Position numbers and translations under genes: made by a program
The notes under the pieces: generated by a model
What the model saw: the letters and a program-made list of their open reading frames with translations, nothing else
What the model was told of the DNA's origin: nothing
Databases searched by the model: none
Source: JAENVU01 sp963756815
Lineage (GTDB): Bacteria; Actinomycetota; Acidimicrobiia; IMCC26256; JAENVU01
DNA: 64,000 bases
Direction: 5' to 3'
Assembly: GCA_963756815.1 (NCBI GenBank)
Contig: CAVWPR010000008.1
Coordinates: 62,001-126,000, forward strand
Shown here: positions 39,398 through 48,437 of the stretch, piece by piece
How positions within the stretch are numbered: the stretch's first letter is position 1
How the letters are laid out: the number at the start of each line of letters is the position of its first letter

Positions 39398-40123
39398 GTG
39401 ACGGATTCCGCATTGGCACCGCTCCCCGAGGACTGGGACCGTGCGCTCGCGATCGTCGCGCACCCCGACGATCTCGAGTACGGCGCCGCGAGCGCCGTCG
39501 CGCGCTGGACCGGCCGTGGGAAGTGGGTCGGTTACCTGCTCGCGACCTCGGGCGAGGCGGGCATCGACGGCATGGACCCCACCGAGGCGGGACCGCTCCG
39601 TCGGGACGAGGAGCGCGCCGGCGCCGCGCTCGTCGGTGTCGACAGCGTCGAGTTCCTCACCCACCGCGACGGCGTGATCGAGGGCGGACTGGAGCTGCGG
39701 CGCGATCTCGCGCGGGCGATCCGCCGACACCGACCCGATGTGCTCGTGCTCTCGAACTTCGAGCTGCGGTGGGGCTTCGGCGGTCTCAACATGGCCGACC
39801 ACCGCGAGGTCGGCCTGGCCGCGCTCGACGCCGCACGCGACGCCGGGAACCGCTGGGTGTTCCCGGAGCTGCTCGACGAGGGCCTCGAGCCGTGGTCCGG
39901 CGTCCGCCTCGCGGCGGTGAACGCGGCACCGCGACCGACGCACTTCGTGGACGTGACCGAGACGCTCGACCGCGGCGTGGCGTCGTTGCGCGAGCACCGC
40001 GTGTACCTGGACGGGCTCGGGTACGACATGGATCCGGACGAGTTCCTGCGGGGCAACGCGGCGACGGCCGGCGACGCGTGCGGCGTGCGCTACGCCGTCG
40101 AGTTCGAAGTGATACCCCTGTGA
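39398..40123 (+). CDS. PIG-L (LmbE-like) deacetylase
   Basis: 241 residues. Zinc-binding AHPDD at about 20-24, the GDEE-like LRRDEERAGAALVG, and MADHREVGLAALDA with the third metal His. Related enzymes deacetylate N-acetylglucosaminyl conjugates such as mycothiol intermediates. The GTG at 39398 follows the hydrolase stop at once, and the stop overlaps the next GTG. Confidence 0.88.
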   Translation: MTDSALAPLPEDWDRALAIVAHPDDLEYGAASAVARWTGRGKWVGYLLATSGEAGIDGMDPTEAGPLRRDEERAGAALVGVDSVEFLTHRDGVIEGGLELRRDLARAIRRHRPDVLVLSNFELRWGFGGLNMADHREVGLAALDAARDAGNRWVFPELLDEGLEPWSGVRLAAVNAAPRPTHFVDVTETLDRGVASLREHRVYLDGLGYDMDPDEFLRGNAATAGDACGVRYAVEFEVIPL

Positions 40124-41389
40124 GCGAGGCCGAGATCCGGCGCACCGACGTCGCGCCGGACGAGCGGGGCCGCCCGGCCCGGCCCGCAGGCCGAGGACAT
40201 CTGTGATGCGAATGGGGTCGGGCTGTCGGGCGCGGCGGCGATCGTCGGCGTCGCCGAGACGGAGTACGTGCGGGGCGCCGACGAGCTGCCCGTCGAGATG
40301 ATGCTGCGCGTCGCCCACGAGGCGATCGGCGACGCGGGGTTGTCGGTGGCCGACATCGACGGCATCGTGCCCCCGCCGGGGTACACGACGGTCGAGGAGC
40401 TCGCCGCGAACCTCGGCATCCCGTCGGTGGCCTACAGCGCCACCGTGCACATGGGCGGCGCGTCGTCGGTCGCCGCGGTGCAGAACGCCGCGATCGCGGT
40501 CGCCACCGGTGTGGCCACGAACGTGCTGGTCGTCGTGGGATGGAACGGCTACTCGGCGTTCCGCCCGCGGCCGGGCGCCCGCCGCCCCCGCCGGGGCCTG
40601 GATGCCAACGCGGTGGCCGACGTGCTCGTGGACTTCTACCTGCCCTACGGCGCCCGCTCGGCCGCGCAGTTCTACGGGTGGATCGCGACGCGCCACCAGC
40701 AGCTGTACGGCACGCGCGAGACCGACACCGGTGAGATCGCGTGCACGTTCCGTCGTCATGCGCAGCACCACCCGAAGGCCCTGATGCGCGGGCGCGAGCT
40801 CACGATGAACGACTACCTCGCGAGCGCCTGGGTGAGCGAGCCGTTCCGGCTGTTCGACTGCTGCGTGGAGACCGACTGCGCCGCCGCAGTCGTGGTGACG
40901 AGCACCGAGCGGGCGCGCGACCTCGCCCGCCCACCGGCGGTGATCCTCGGCGTCGGTGAGGGACACCCGTCGCCGGCCGACGACATCGCGAACCGTCCGG
41001 ACCCGTTCCACATCGGACTCACCGACGCCGCGCCGCGCGCGTTCGGCATGGCCGGGATCGCGCCCACCGACGTGGACGTCGCCGAGATCTACGACTGCTT
41101 CACCTACGTGGTGCTCCTGCAGCTCGAGGCGCTGGGATTCTGCGGTCGCGGCGAGGCGGGCGCGTTCGTGCGCGACGGGCGGCTGGCGAGCGACGGTCCG
41201 CTCCCGACGAACACGCACGGCGGCCTCCTGTCGCAGGGTCACATGTGGGGGATGAACCACGTGGTGGAGGCGGTGCGTCAGGTGCGGGGCGAGGCGCCGC
41301 TGCAGGTCCCCGACGTCGAGCTCGCGCTCGTGACCGGCTGGGGCGACTTCGGCGACGGCAGCCTCGCGATCCTGGGGGTCGACCGGTGA
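40120..41389 (+). CDS. Thiolase-like lipid-transfer protein, second copy, N-terminal frameshift
   Basis: From GAAAIVGVAETEYVRGADELP the frame is intact to the stop. Blocks: MLRVAHEAIGDAGLSVADIDG, HMGGASSVAAVQNAAIAVATG (a Cys nucleophile is absent; Ala/Ser in its place), FRRHAQHHPKALMRGREL, FRLFDCCVETDCAAAVVV, EIYDCFTYVVLLQLEALGF, NTHGGLLSQGHMWG. No in-frame start lies before 40268, but a GTG at 40120 overlapping the PIG-L stop fits if a one-base shift near 40190 is corrected. It is paired with the DUF35 gene that follows. Confidence 0.78.
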
Positions 41390-41814
41390 GCAACGTCAGC
41401 CGGTCGGCGCGGCCGGAGCGGATGCTGCCGGGCGGCGACGGGCTCGGCGCCGAGTTCTACGAGCGCGCGGCCGCCACGGGGGTGCTGCACCTCCAGCGGT
41501 GCGACGACTGTGATCGCTGGCGCCACCCGCCCCGGATCCGCTGCGCAGGGTGCGGCTCCGACGCCTGGTCCTGGCAGCCCGTGGCCGGGACCGGGCGGAT
41601 CTTCACGTGGACGGTCACGCACCGCGCCACCGACCCGGCGTTCGCCGACGAGATGCCCTACGCGATCGTCGTGGTCGAGCTCGACGAGGGCCCCCGCGTC
41701 GTCGGCAACGTCGTCGGCCTCGCGCCGGCCGATCTCCGCCTCGACCTGCCCGTGCGCGTGGTCCTCGATCGTCGCTCGGACACCGTCGCGCTCGTCGACT
41801 TCGCACCGGCCTGA
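41386..41814 (+). CDS. DUF35 OB-fold/zinc-ribbon partner protein, second copy
   Basis: 142 residues, intact. Zinc ribbon CDDCDRWRHPPRIRCAGC (about 39-56), then the OB-fold GRIFTWTVTHRATDPAFA, YAIVVVELDEGPRVVGNVVG. GTGA overlap with the thiolase-like gene. Together they reproduce the 11.3-12.9 kb pair. The two DUF35 copies are only distantly similar, suggesting different CoA-ester substrates, not a recent duplication. Confidence 0.88.
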   Translation: MSNVSRSARPERMLPGGDGLGAEFYERAAATGVLHLQRCDDCDRWRHPPRIRCAGCGSDAWSWQPVAGTGRIFTWTVTHRATDPAFADEMPYAIVVVELDEGPRVVGNVVGLAPADLRLDLPVRVVLDRRSDTVALVDFAPA

Positions 41815-41883
41815 TCGCCGTACCGACGCCGAACCGACGCGCAGATCTGCGCATTTTTCGCCTCTTCTGCGAGCCAATTCGGT

Positions 41884-42805
41884 CAGGTGGGGGTGGTGCC
41901 GCGAGCGGTCGAGGTCGGGCTCGAGGAAGATCAGGCGGGCCTCGGGGACCGCGGCGCGGATGCGGGCCTCGACCGAGTCGATCGCGGGCGCGAGCTCGGC
42001 GGTCGTCGCGGCGGTGAAGTCGAGCTTGGCCGCGACGAGCAGGTCCTCAGGGCCGAGCTGGAGCGTGCGCACGTGGATGACCGACCGCACCTCGGGCGCC
42101 TCGCGCATCGCGGTGTCGAGCGCGGCACGGGCCCGGAGCCCGGCGCTCTCGCCGATCAGCAGCGACTTCATCTCGACCGCGAGGACCACCGCGATCACGG
42201 CGAGGAGCAGCCCGATGCCGATCGAGCCGATCGCGTCGAAGCGCGACTCGCCGGTCGCGACCGCGAGGCCGAGGCCGACGGCCGCGAGCACGAGGCCGAC
42301 GAGCGCGCCGGTGTCCTCGAGCAGCACGACCGACAGCTCGGGACTCTTCGTCCGGCGGATGAACTGCGCCCAGCTCAGCTCGCGCCGGCGGGGACGGGAC
42401 TCGCGGACCGCGGTCCGCAACGACAGCGACTCGAGCACCACGGCGATCGCCGAGCACGACGAACGCGACCGCCGGGCTCTCGAGCTGGTGCGGATTCGTG
42501 AGCTTCTCGATGCCCTCGTAGAGGGAGAAGAGCGCACCGAGGGTGAAGAGGACGAGCGCGACGACGAACGCCCAGAAGTACCGCTCGGCGCCGTAGCCGA
42601 AGGGGTGGGCCTCGTCGGCCGGCCGCCGGGCCCGGCGACCGCCGAGGAACAGCAGCCCCTGGTTCCCCGTGTCGGCGACGGAGTGGATCGACTCCGCGAG
42701 CATCGACGCCGAGCCGGTGATCGCCGCCGCGGCGAACTTCGCGATGGCGATGCCGAGGTTCGCGAGCAGCGCCGCGAAGATCGCGCGCCGGGATCCCTCG
42801 TGCAC
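41884..42805 (-). CDS. Cation diffusion facilitator transporter, frameshifted
   Basis: About 307 residues. Membrane spans include ANLGIAIAKFAAAAITGSAS, the metal-site HSVAD in span 2, an acidic counterpart in span 5 (LLEDTGALVGLV) and a C-terminal cytoplasmic metal-sensing domain (SVIHVRTLQLGPEDLLVAAKLDF). It exchanges cytosolic Zn2+ or a similar divalent metal for protons. A one-base shift near 42460 splits the protein; another near the end is needed to stop at 41884, since the other frame stays open to 41278. GTG start 5 bases after the PhyH stop. Confidence 0.8.
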
Positions 42806-42809
42806 TGCG

Positions 42810-43646
42810 TCAGACGTCCCACACCATGCGGGCGGATCCGGGCGCGGCGTCGAGGAGCTCGGCCGGTCCGGAGGCCCGAGGAGCTCGACGGGGCTGTGCT
42901 TGTTGATGTGGCCGATCAGCATGTTGTAGACGCCGTAGCCGACGAGCTCGCGCAGGCGCGGCGAGAAGGTGCGGGCGACGTCGACCGGGATGCCCAGCTG
43001 CTGGTTCTCCTGCTGGCGGACCCATCCGGCGCAGTAGTTCATCGCGATCCCGATGCGGTCGGCGTCGGTGGCGTTCGCGCCGCCGCCGTGCCAGAGGCTG
43101 CCGTGCCACACGAGCACGCTGCCACGCGGCATCTCGGCCGGGACGCGAGTCGTAGCTGCTGACGAAGTCCGGTGATTCCGCGGCGAGGTGGGTTCCCGGG
43201 ATGATGCGGGTCGCGCCGTTCGCGTCGGTGAAGTCGGTGAGCGCCCACATCGAGTTGCACACCGTGGGCGCGTGCGGCTTCGCGAGCGGCATGAGCTGGT
43301 CGTCGGCGTGGATGGGCTGCGCGGTCTCGCCCGGCTGGATGCGGATCGACGAGAGCGAGGACACGAGGCAGCCGGCGTCGAGCACGCCCTCGACGATCGG
43401 GAGCACGTGGTCGTGGACCGGGACCTGCTGCCACACCGGCGAGAGCGCGAGGAGGTTGTACACGCGCAGCGTCCGCTCACCCTCGAACGCGTTGGGCGAC
43501 GGCACGATCTCGTAGAGCTGCTCGAGCCGCTCGAGATCGGCGGTCAGCTCGTCGAGCAGGGCCGGCTCGATCGCGTCCGGGACGATGGTGTAGCCGTCGC
43601 GGGCGATGGCGTCGACGTGGCTGCGGACGGCCTCGGCGCTCAGCAC
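42810..43646 (-). CDS. Phytanoyl-CoA dioxygenase family protein, two frameshifts
   Basis: About 278 residues, Fe(II)/2-oxoglutarate-dependent oxygenase fold. Metal triad HxD in QPIHADDQ and His in SLWHGGGANAT; the 2-oxoglutarate Arg is probably in ATDADRIGIAMNY. Shifts near 43150 and 42868 break the frame. The ATG at 43646 is divergent from the carbonic anhydrase gene. Substrate likely a branched acyl-CoA or small metabolite; the family is very diverse. Confidence 0.8.
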   Translation of the reverse strand: MLSAEAVRSHVDAIARDGYTIVPDAIEPALLDELTADLERLEQLYEIVPSPNAFEGERTLRVYNLLALSPVWQQVPVHDHVLPIVEGVLDAGCLVSSLSSIRIQPGETAQPIHADDQLMPLAKPHAPTVCNSMWALTDFTDANGATRIIPGTHLAAESPDFVSSYDSRPGRDAAWQRARVARQPLARRRRERHRRRPHRDRDELLRRMGPPAGEPAAGHPGRRRPHLLAAPARARRLRRLQHADRPHQQAQPRRAPRASGPAELLDAAPGSARMVWDV

Positions 43647-43704
43647 GTCCGCACCCTACCTGTGCCCGACGAGCGGACGACTCGCATCACGTACGCTCGC
43701 CGCG

Positions 43705-44226
43705 ATGGCCGTCTATGCGCTCGGTGACCTCGTCCCGCAGATCGATCCGGAGGCCTTCGTGCACCCGGACGCGACCGTGATCGGCGACGTCCGCCTCGGT
43801 CCGCACACCACCGTCTGGCCGCAGGCGGTGCTCCGCGGCGACTACGGACGCATCACCGTCGGTGCTCGCACGAGCATCCAGGACGGCAGCGTCATCCACT
43901 CGACGCTGCTCCACCCGACGGTCATCGGCGACGACTGCGTGATCGGCCATCTGGTGCACATGGAGTGCTGCACGATCGGGAACGGGGCGCTCGTGGGGTC
44001 CGGGTCGATCGTGCTGCACCGCGCGGTGGTGCACGACGAGGCGCTCGTCGGCGCGGCCGCGCTCGTGCCCAACGACATGGAGGTCCCGGCCCGGGCGATG
44101 GCGCTCGGCGTCCCGGCCAAGCTGCGCCTCGACGCGGTGGAGCCCGAGCACATGATCCGCATGGGCGCCCGCCAGTACGTGGAGAACGGCGCCCGCTACC
44201 GCGACGGCCTCCGCCGCATCGACTGA
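43705..44226 (+). CDS. Gamma-carbonic anhydrase-like left-handed beta-helix protein
   Basis: 173 residues with hexapeptide repeats (IGDVRLG, TVWPQAVLRGDYG, VIGDDCVIG, IGNGALVGSG). His65, His82 and His85 are near the zinc site; alignment to the usual GHxxxLHGC puts Glu87 (HMECC) where the third zinc His normally is, as in a known actinobacterial subgroup with an LEGC-like motif. Carbonic anhydrase activity is therefore doubtful. Acyl or metal-binding roles are alternatives. Confidence 0.85.
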   Translation: MAVYALGDLVPQIDPEAFVHPDATVIGDVRLGPHTTVWPQAVLRGDYGRITVGARTSIQDGSVIHSTLLHPTVIGDDCVIGHLVHMECCTIGNGALVGSGSIVLHRAVVHDEALVGAAALVPNDMEVPARAMALGVPAKLRLDAVEPEHMIRMGARQYVENGARYRDGLRRID

Positions 44227-44312
44227 TCGCGTCGGCGCACCGGTCGACTCGACTCGTATGGCGCGTCGGCCTCGCACCAGGCTCCTCGGGCCCCGATCTC
44301 GAGGAGTTCACC

Positions 44313-45527
44313 GTGCCCGAAGCCGTCATCGTCGCCACCGCCCGCACGCCCATCGGCCGGGCGTTCAAGGGCTCGTTCACCGAGGACCGCGCGGACGACA
44401 TGGCCGCGTTCATCGTGGACACGGTCCTGAACAAGGTGCCGGCCCTCGATCGCCAGGAGGTCGACGACCTCATGCTCGGGTGCGGGCTGCCGGGCGGGGA
44501 GCAGGGCTTCAACATGGCGCGCGTCGTGGCGATCCTGGCGGGGATGCGCACGGTGCCCGGCTGCACCGTGACCCGCTACTGCTCGTCGTCGCTCCAGACC
44601 ATCCGGATGGCCGCGCACGCGGTGCGCGCCGGCGAGGGCGACGTGTTCGTGGCGGCGGGCGTCGAGGCCGTGAGCCGCTTCATGGTGGGCGGCAGCTCGG
44701 ACCACACGCCCAACACCCAGAACCACAAGTTCGACGACGCTGCTGCCCGCAGCGCGGCGCGCACCGCCGGCGACCAGGGCACCTGGACGCCCGCCGACGG
44801 GCTGCCCGACGTGTACATCGCGATGGGCGAGACCGCCGAGAACGTCGCCGAGATCGAGGACGTCTCGCGCGAGGAGATGGACGACTTCGCGTTCCTGTCG
44901 CAGCAGCGCGCCGGCGCGGCCATCGCCCGCGGCTTCTTCGAGCGTGAGATCACGCCCTACCCGTCGGCGAGCGGGACGACGGTCAGCGCCGACGACTGCC
45001 CCCGGCCGACGACCGAGCGGGAGAAGCTCGCCACGCTCGCACCCGCATTCCGTCCGAACGGTCGGGTCACCGCCGGCAACGCCTGCCCGCTCAACGACGG
45101 TGCCGCGGCGGTGGTCGTGATGAGCGACACCCGCGCCCGCGATCTCGGCATCACGCCGCTCGCCCGGATCGTGAGCTCCGGCGTCAGCGGGCTCGACCCC
45201 GAGATCATGGGGCTCGGCCCGATCGAGGCGTCGAAGCAGGCGCTGGCGCGCGCCGGGATGACCATCGGCGACGTCGACCTGGTGGAGATCAACGAGGCCT
45301 TCGCGGCCCAGGTGATCCCGTCGGCCAAGGCGCTCGGCGTCGAGTGGGACACGCTCAACGTGAACGGCGGCGCCATCGCGCTCGGCCACCCGTTCGGCAT
45401 GACCGGCGCCCGCATCATGGGCACGCTGCTCAACGGGCTCGAGGACTCCGGGAAGACCGTGGGGCTCGAGACGATGTGCGTGGGTGGCGGTCAGGGCATG
45501 GCGATGATCGTCGAACGCCTCGGCTGA
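44313..45527 (+). CDS. Acetyl-CoA C-acyltransferase (thiolase)
   Basis: 404-residue classical thiolase. Nucleophile Cys in TRYCSSSLQT (about 90), NEAFAAQ, GGAIALGHPFGMTGAR with catalytic His, and second Cys in METCVGG-like ETMCVGGGQG. Cleaves 3-ketoacyl-CoA at the end of beta-oxidation. The GTG at 44313 has GAGGAG seven bases upstream. Unlike the two thiolase-like lipid-transfer genes in this window, the catalytic set is complete. Confidence 0.93.
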   Translation: MPEAVIVATARTPIGRAFKGSFTEDRADDMAAFIVDTVLNKVPALDRQEVDDLMLGCGLPGGEQGFNMARVVAILAGMRTVPGCTVTRYCSSSLQTIRMAAHAVRAGEGDVFVAAGVEAVSRFMVGGSSDHTPNTQNHKFDDAAARSAARTAGDQGTWTPADGLPDVYIAMGETAENVAEIEDVSREEMDDFAFLSQQRAGAAIARGFFEREITPYPSASGTTVSADDCPRPTTEREKLATLAPAFRPNGRVTAGNACPLNDGAAAVVVMSDTRARDLGITPLARIVSSGVSGLDPEIMGLGPIEASKQALARAGMTIGDVDLVEINEAFAAQVIPSAKALGVEWDTLNVNGGAIALGHPFGMTGARIMGTLLNGLEDSGKTVGLETMCVGGGQGMAMIVERLG

Positions 45528-45540
45528 TCCCGCCGACGCG

Positions 45541-46227
45541 CTAGCGGAGGACGCGACCGTTGCGGGAGCCGCGGACCCGCCAGATCGAGCGCTCCGGGAT
45601 CACGTGCCGGACCATCTCGCGATCGGCACCGTCCTCGAGCGTGACCCGCCGGTCCGCGCGGGAGACCAGCATCCCGGAGGCGCTCGCCTCGGCGTCGTAG
45701 TCGACGACGAGGTGCCGACCCCGTCCCAGGCGGAGGCGCTCGTCCCAGCCGTAGTCGTAACCGCCGGCGGGGCCGATGCGGGGCGGGGGCGCGACGGCGA
45801 CCTTCTGCTCCGCGTACGCGGCCGCCAGCCGTTCGCGCTTCGCGCTGCCCATGAACTCGGCGGTGGCGTCGAGGAGGATGCGCGTGAACGTGCGACCGTG
45901 GTTCGGGAGGTCGTGCGCGTCGGCGAGCGCCCAGTGCACGAGCTCGTGGAGGACGACGCCGACGGTGCGGTACCGGCGGGGGAGGGTGATCGTCGGGTGA
46001 CCGGGGTCCTCCCGGTAGAAGGCCTGGCGCGCGCCGTTGCCCGGGCGCAGGATCGGAGCCTTGGCGAGGTCGTGATCCGGGAAGCGGGCCACCCACCACA
46101 GCGAGCCGACGACGTCGTCGACGAACGCTGCGCAGTCCGGGAGCATCGGCAGTCGGCGGCCGCCGAGCGGCGTCTCGGCGCGGTAGACGCGGCTGCGTTG
46201 CGCGTCACGCGGCTGGGCGGGGGGCAT
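45541..46227 (-). CDS. Mycobacterial-type putative zinc metallohydrolase (TIGR04338-like)
   Basis: 228 residues. RDAQRSRVYRAE at the N-terminus and HELVHWALADAHDLPNHGRTF (HExxH with a later His as third zinc ligand) match the small actinobacterial metallohydrolase family TIGR04338. The C-terminal 70 residues (WDERLRLGRGRHLVVD, SRADRRVTLEDG) are probably a separate beta-rich extension. Function unknown. It converges with the thiolase gene. Confidence 0.75.
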   Translation of the reverse strand: MPPAQPRDAQRSRVYRAETPLGGRRLPMLPDCAAFVDDVVGSLWWVARFPDHDLAKAPILRPGNGARQAFYREDPGHPTITLPRRYRTVGVVLHELVHWALADAHDLPNHGRTFTRILLDATAEFMGSAKRERLAAAYAEQKVAVAPPPRIGPAGGYDYGWDERLRLGRGRHLVVDYDAEASASGMLVSRADRRVTLEDGADREMVRHVIPERSIWRVRGSRNGRVLR

Positions 46228-46291
46228 CGGGGCGACGGTACCGGAGCGGGATCCGCCGATCGGGATTCCGGTGTGCGTGGTGTCGGAGCGA

Positions 46292-47107
46292 TCAGGTGCC
46301 GAGTGGCGAGTCGGTGACCATCGTCGCGGCCTGGGTGTGAGGACGCTCGGCGCGACTCGGCATGATGCCGTGCTCGGCGCGCAGCCGGGCCATCCCGACG
46401 TTGCGCCCCGTGTAGCCGGGATCCTGGCGGAGCATCCAGAGAATGCCCTCCGCGGCGACGACCGGAGGCTCCCAATCGGAGTGGTCGATGCCGGGCATCG
46501 CAGCCAGGAAGCCCTCGGACGCGACGGGGACGTCGATGCGGAACGTGTTCACCGGGATGGCGTGCGGGGCCAGCTGCGCCGCGAGCGAGACGGTGAAGTG
46601 CTCGAGCGCGGCCTTGGCCATGCCGTACGCCATCTGGCCGGGGTAGTAGTTCAACGCGGCTGCCGAGGACACGTTGACGATCGCGCCGCGACCCTGCCGG
46701 ACCATGTGCGGCACCGCTCGCTGCGCGGCGATGACAGGGGCGCGCAGGTCGACGTCGAAGACGAGGTCGAAGCGCTTCATCGGCAGGTCGATGTCACCCG
46801 GGAAGGTGATGGCGGCGTTGTTCACCAGGATGTCGAGCCGTCCGAACCGGTCGACGGCCGCGTCGACCATGGCCTCGACCTCGGCGTCGACCGCGAGGTT
46901 CGTCGGCAGGGCGACGGCAGTTCCGCCGGCGCTCGTGATGGTGCGGACGGTCGCGTCGACGGTGCCAGGGATCGGCACCGGCTCGGCGTCGGTGGCGCGA
47001 GCCGCGCACACGACCCGGGCGCCGGCGGCCGCGAGCTCGATCGCGGTTGCGGCGCCCACGCCGCGGCTCGCGCCGGTGACGATCGCAACCGCGCCGGAGA
47101 GCTCCAC
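46292..47107 (-). CDS. Short-chain dehydrogenase/reductase, atypical
   Basis: 271 residues: TGASRGVGAA (11-20), VCAARATD, NNAAITF instead of NNAG, NVSSAAALN with catalytic Ser, and YGMAKAALE with Tyr and Lys, so a working site is plausible. The C-terminal part (EGILWMLRQDPGYTGRNVGM) follows the family of atypical SDRs seen in actinobacterial lipid gene clusters. ATG at 47107, separated from csbD by a strong hairpin. Confidence 0.85.
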   Translation of the reverse strand: MELSGAVAIVTGASRGVGAATAIELAAAGARVVCAARATDAEPVPIPGTVDATVRTITSAGGTAVALPTNLAVDAEVEAMVDAAVDRFGRLDILVNNAAITFPGDIDLPMKRFDLVFDVDLRAPVIAAQRAVPHMVRQGRGAIVNVSSAAALNYYPGQMAYGMAKAALEHFTVSLAAQLAPHAIPVNTFRIDVPVASEGFLAAMPGIDHSDWEPPVVAAEGILWMLRQDPGYTGRNVGMARLRAEHGIMPSRAERPHTQAATMVTDSPLGT

Positions 47108-47163
47108 GGCGCCGGACAGTAGTCAGCGCACCGCGACCGTCGCGGCACGGCGCGGTGGAACGA

Positions 47164-47203
47164 CGGGGGACGTCTCCGACGCATCGCGCCGGAGACGCCC
47201 CCG
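47164..47203 (-). terminator. Strong hairpin terminator after csbD
   Basis: CGGGGGACGTCTCCG (47164-47178) pairs with CGGAGACGCCCCCG (47190-47203), 14 base pairs with one bulged A and an 11-base loop. It lies 6 bases beyond the csbD stop in the direction of transcription. No clear T run follows. Confidence 0.7.
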
Positions 47204-47208
47204 TGCGC

Positions 47209-47451
47209 TCAGGAGTGCTGGTGCGCGCGCTGCTCGGCCTCGTGGGCCTCGGCCTGACCGCGAGCCTTCTCGGCCTCGGCCTCCTTCGCCGCGACCTCTC
47301 GCTGCGAGTCGGCCTTTCGCTGCTGTGCCTGGCCCTCGTCCCGCAGGTCGTCGTTGTCGGTCACGGCGCCGACGGCTTCCTTGACCTTGCCCTTCGCGCC
47401 TTCGACGACGCCCTTCATGCCCGCTTCGGGGCCACTGTCCTTCTCGGCCAT
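47209..47451 (-). CDS. CsbD-like stress protein
   Basis: 80-residue hydrophilic protein. The CsbD pattern GAKGKVKEAVGAVTDNDDLRDEG (here VEGAKGKVKEAVGAV, NDDLRDEGQAQQ) occupies the first half; the rest is a Glu/Ala-rich helix ending QRAHQHS. The ATG at 47451 has AAGGAG seven bases upstream. CsbD genes are classic members of SigB/SigF general stress regulons, matching the promoter found 35 bases upstream. Confidence 0.92.
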   Translation of the reverse strand: MAEKDSGPEAGMKGVVEGAKGKVKEAVGAVTDNDDLRDEGQAQQRKADSQREVAAKEAEAEKARGQAEAHEAEQRAHQHS

Positions 47452-47485
47452 CTCGTGCTCCTTCTCGTCTCGGGGTCACGGAGGC

Positions 47486-47511
47486 GTACCCGGCGCGGTC
47501 AACGTCGAACC
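47486..47511 (-). promoter_or_regulatory. Predicted SigB/F-type promoter of csbD
   Basis: Minus-strand -35 GGTTC (47507-47511), 15-base spacer and -10 GGGTAC (47486-47491). Consensus of SigB/SigF-class factors is GGTTT-15-GGGTA. The same layout precedes sigF, sodA, the hemerythrin gene and the PAP2 operon. Confidence 0.75.
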
Positions 47512-47533
47512 CGCACCCGTGCGCGCCGAGCGG

Positions 47534-47845
47534 TCAGCGCAGGTCGAAGGTGTCGGTCAGGCCCGTGATCTCGAGCGTCCGGCGCACGGAGTCGGACGGA
47601 CGGACCTCGAGGGCCACGCCCGCACGCTCGGCGTTGGCCGCGGCGTCGCACAGCACGCCGATACCGGTCGAGTTGAAGAAGGTGACGCCGGTGAGATCGA
47701 GCACGGCCGGCGAGGCCGCCGCGGCCAGCAGCTCGTTCACCGCAGCTGCGAACCGTCCGGCCACGGCGAGGTCGATCTCACCGGTCACGATCAAGCGAGG
47801 ACGGTCGGTCTGATCCGCCCGACAGAACATGGCCTGCTCGTCCAT
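47534..47845 (-). CDS. STAS-domain anti-sigma factor antagonist (RsbV-like)
   Basis: 103 residues. STAS fold with VTGEIDLAVAG and the phosphorylatable Ser in FFNSTGIGVL. In the unphosphorylated form it should bind an RsbW-like kinase and free the sigma factor. The ATG at 47845 has GGAGG eight bases before it. The 130 bases to the upstream RsbW-like gene contain nothing else recognised. Confidence 0.9.
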   Translation of the reverse strand: MDEQAMFCRADQTDRPRLIVTGEIDLAVAGRFAAAVNELLAAAASPAVLDLTGVTFFNSTGIGVLCDAAANAERAGVALEVRPSDSVRRTLEITGLTDTFDLR

Positions 47846-47975
47846 CTGATCGCCTCCCGCCGCGGGGTCCGGGCAACAAGAAGCCTGATCACTCCGGCAG
47901 CGGCGCCGCCGACGGGGCGATTCTCGCGGACCGGTCGAGCGGCCGGCAAGGCGGCGCGCGGCGGATTCCCTCGGA

Positions 47976-48362
47976 TCAGGAAGCGACGCTGAACCAGATC
48001 CGCTTCCCCCGACCGAGCGGGTCGGGCTCGCAGCCCCACGCGCCGGCAACCGCGGCGACGATGGCGAGGCCGCGGCCACCCGTGGCGTCGAGGTGCGTCT
48101 CATCTGCTCGTGGCAGGGCGGGGCTGCCGTCCGTCACGCTGACGTGCAGACGGTCGGGCAGGGCACGCACCTCGACGATGATCGGTGGCCGCCCGTGGAC
48201 GACGGCGTTGGTCACGATCTCGCTCAACGCCAGCTCGGCGACGGCCGCGGTCTCGGTCGGGAGATCGAGGCGGCGGGCGATCGAGGTGAGGAACCCCCGA
48301 GCGATTCGGATGCTCGACGGGTCCGCGCCGAGGCTGAGCTCATCGGTCGATCCCTGGTTCAC
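47976..48362 (-). CDS. RsbW-like serine kinase/anti-sigma factor (HATPase_c)
   Basis: 128 residues of GHKL ATPase: N-box SEIVTNAVVHG and G-box DATGGRGLAIVAAVAGAW. It likely binds a SigB/F-family factor and phosphorylates a STAS antagonist such as the one encoded next. GTG start at 48362. No sigma factor is adjacent; the nearest is 13 kb away. Confidence 0.88.
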   Translation of the reverse strand: MNQGSTDELSLGADPSSIRIARGFLTSIARRLDLPTETAAVAELALSEIVTNAVVHGRPPIIVEVRALPDRLHVSVTDGSPALPRADETHLDATGGRGLAIVAAVAGAWGCEPDPLGRGKRIWFSVAS

Positions 48363-48437
48363 CGCGAATCCTCACCTCGTCAGCCCGAGCGTTCGGGTGC
48401 CCGCCGCACCGCGCCGCGAAACCCGCCCGTCGGGTGG

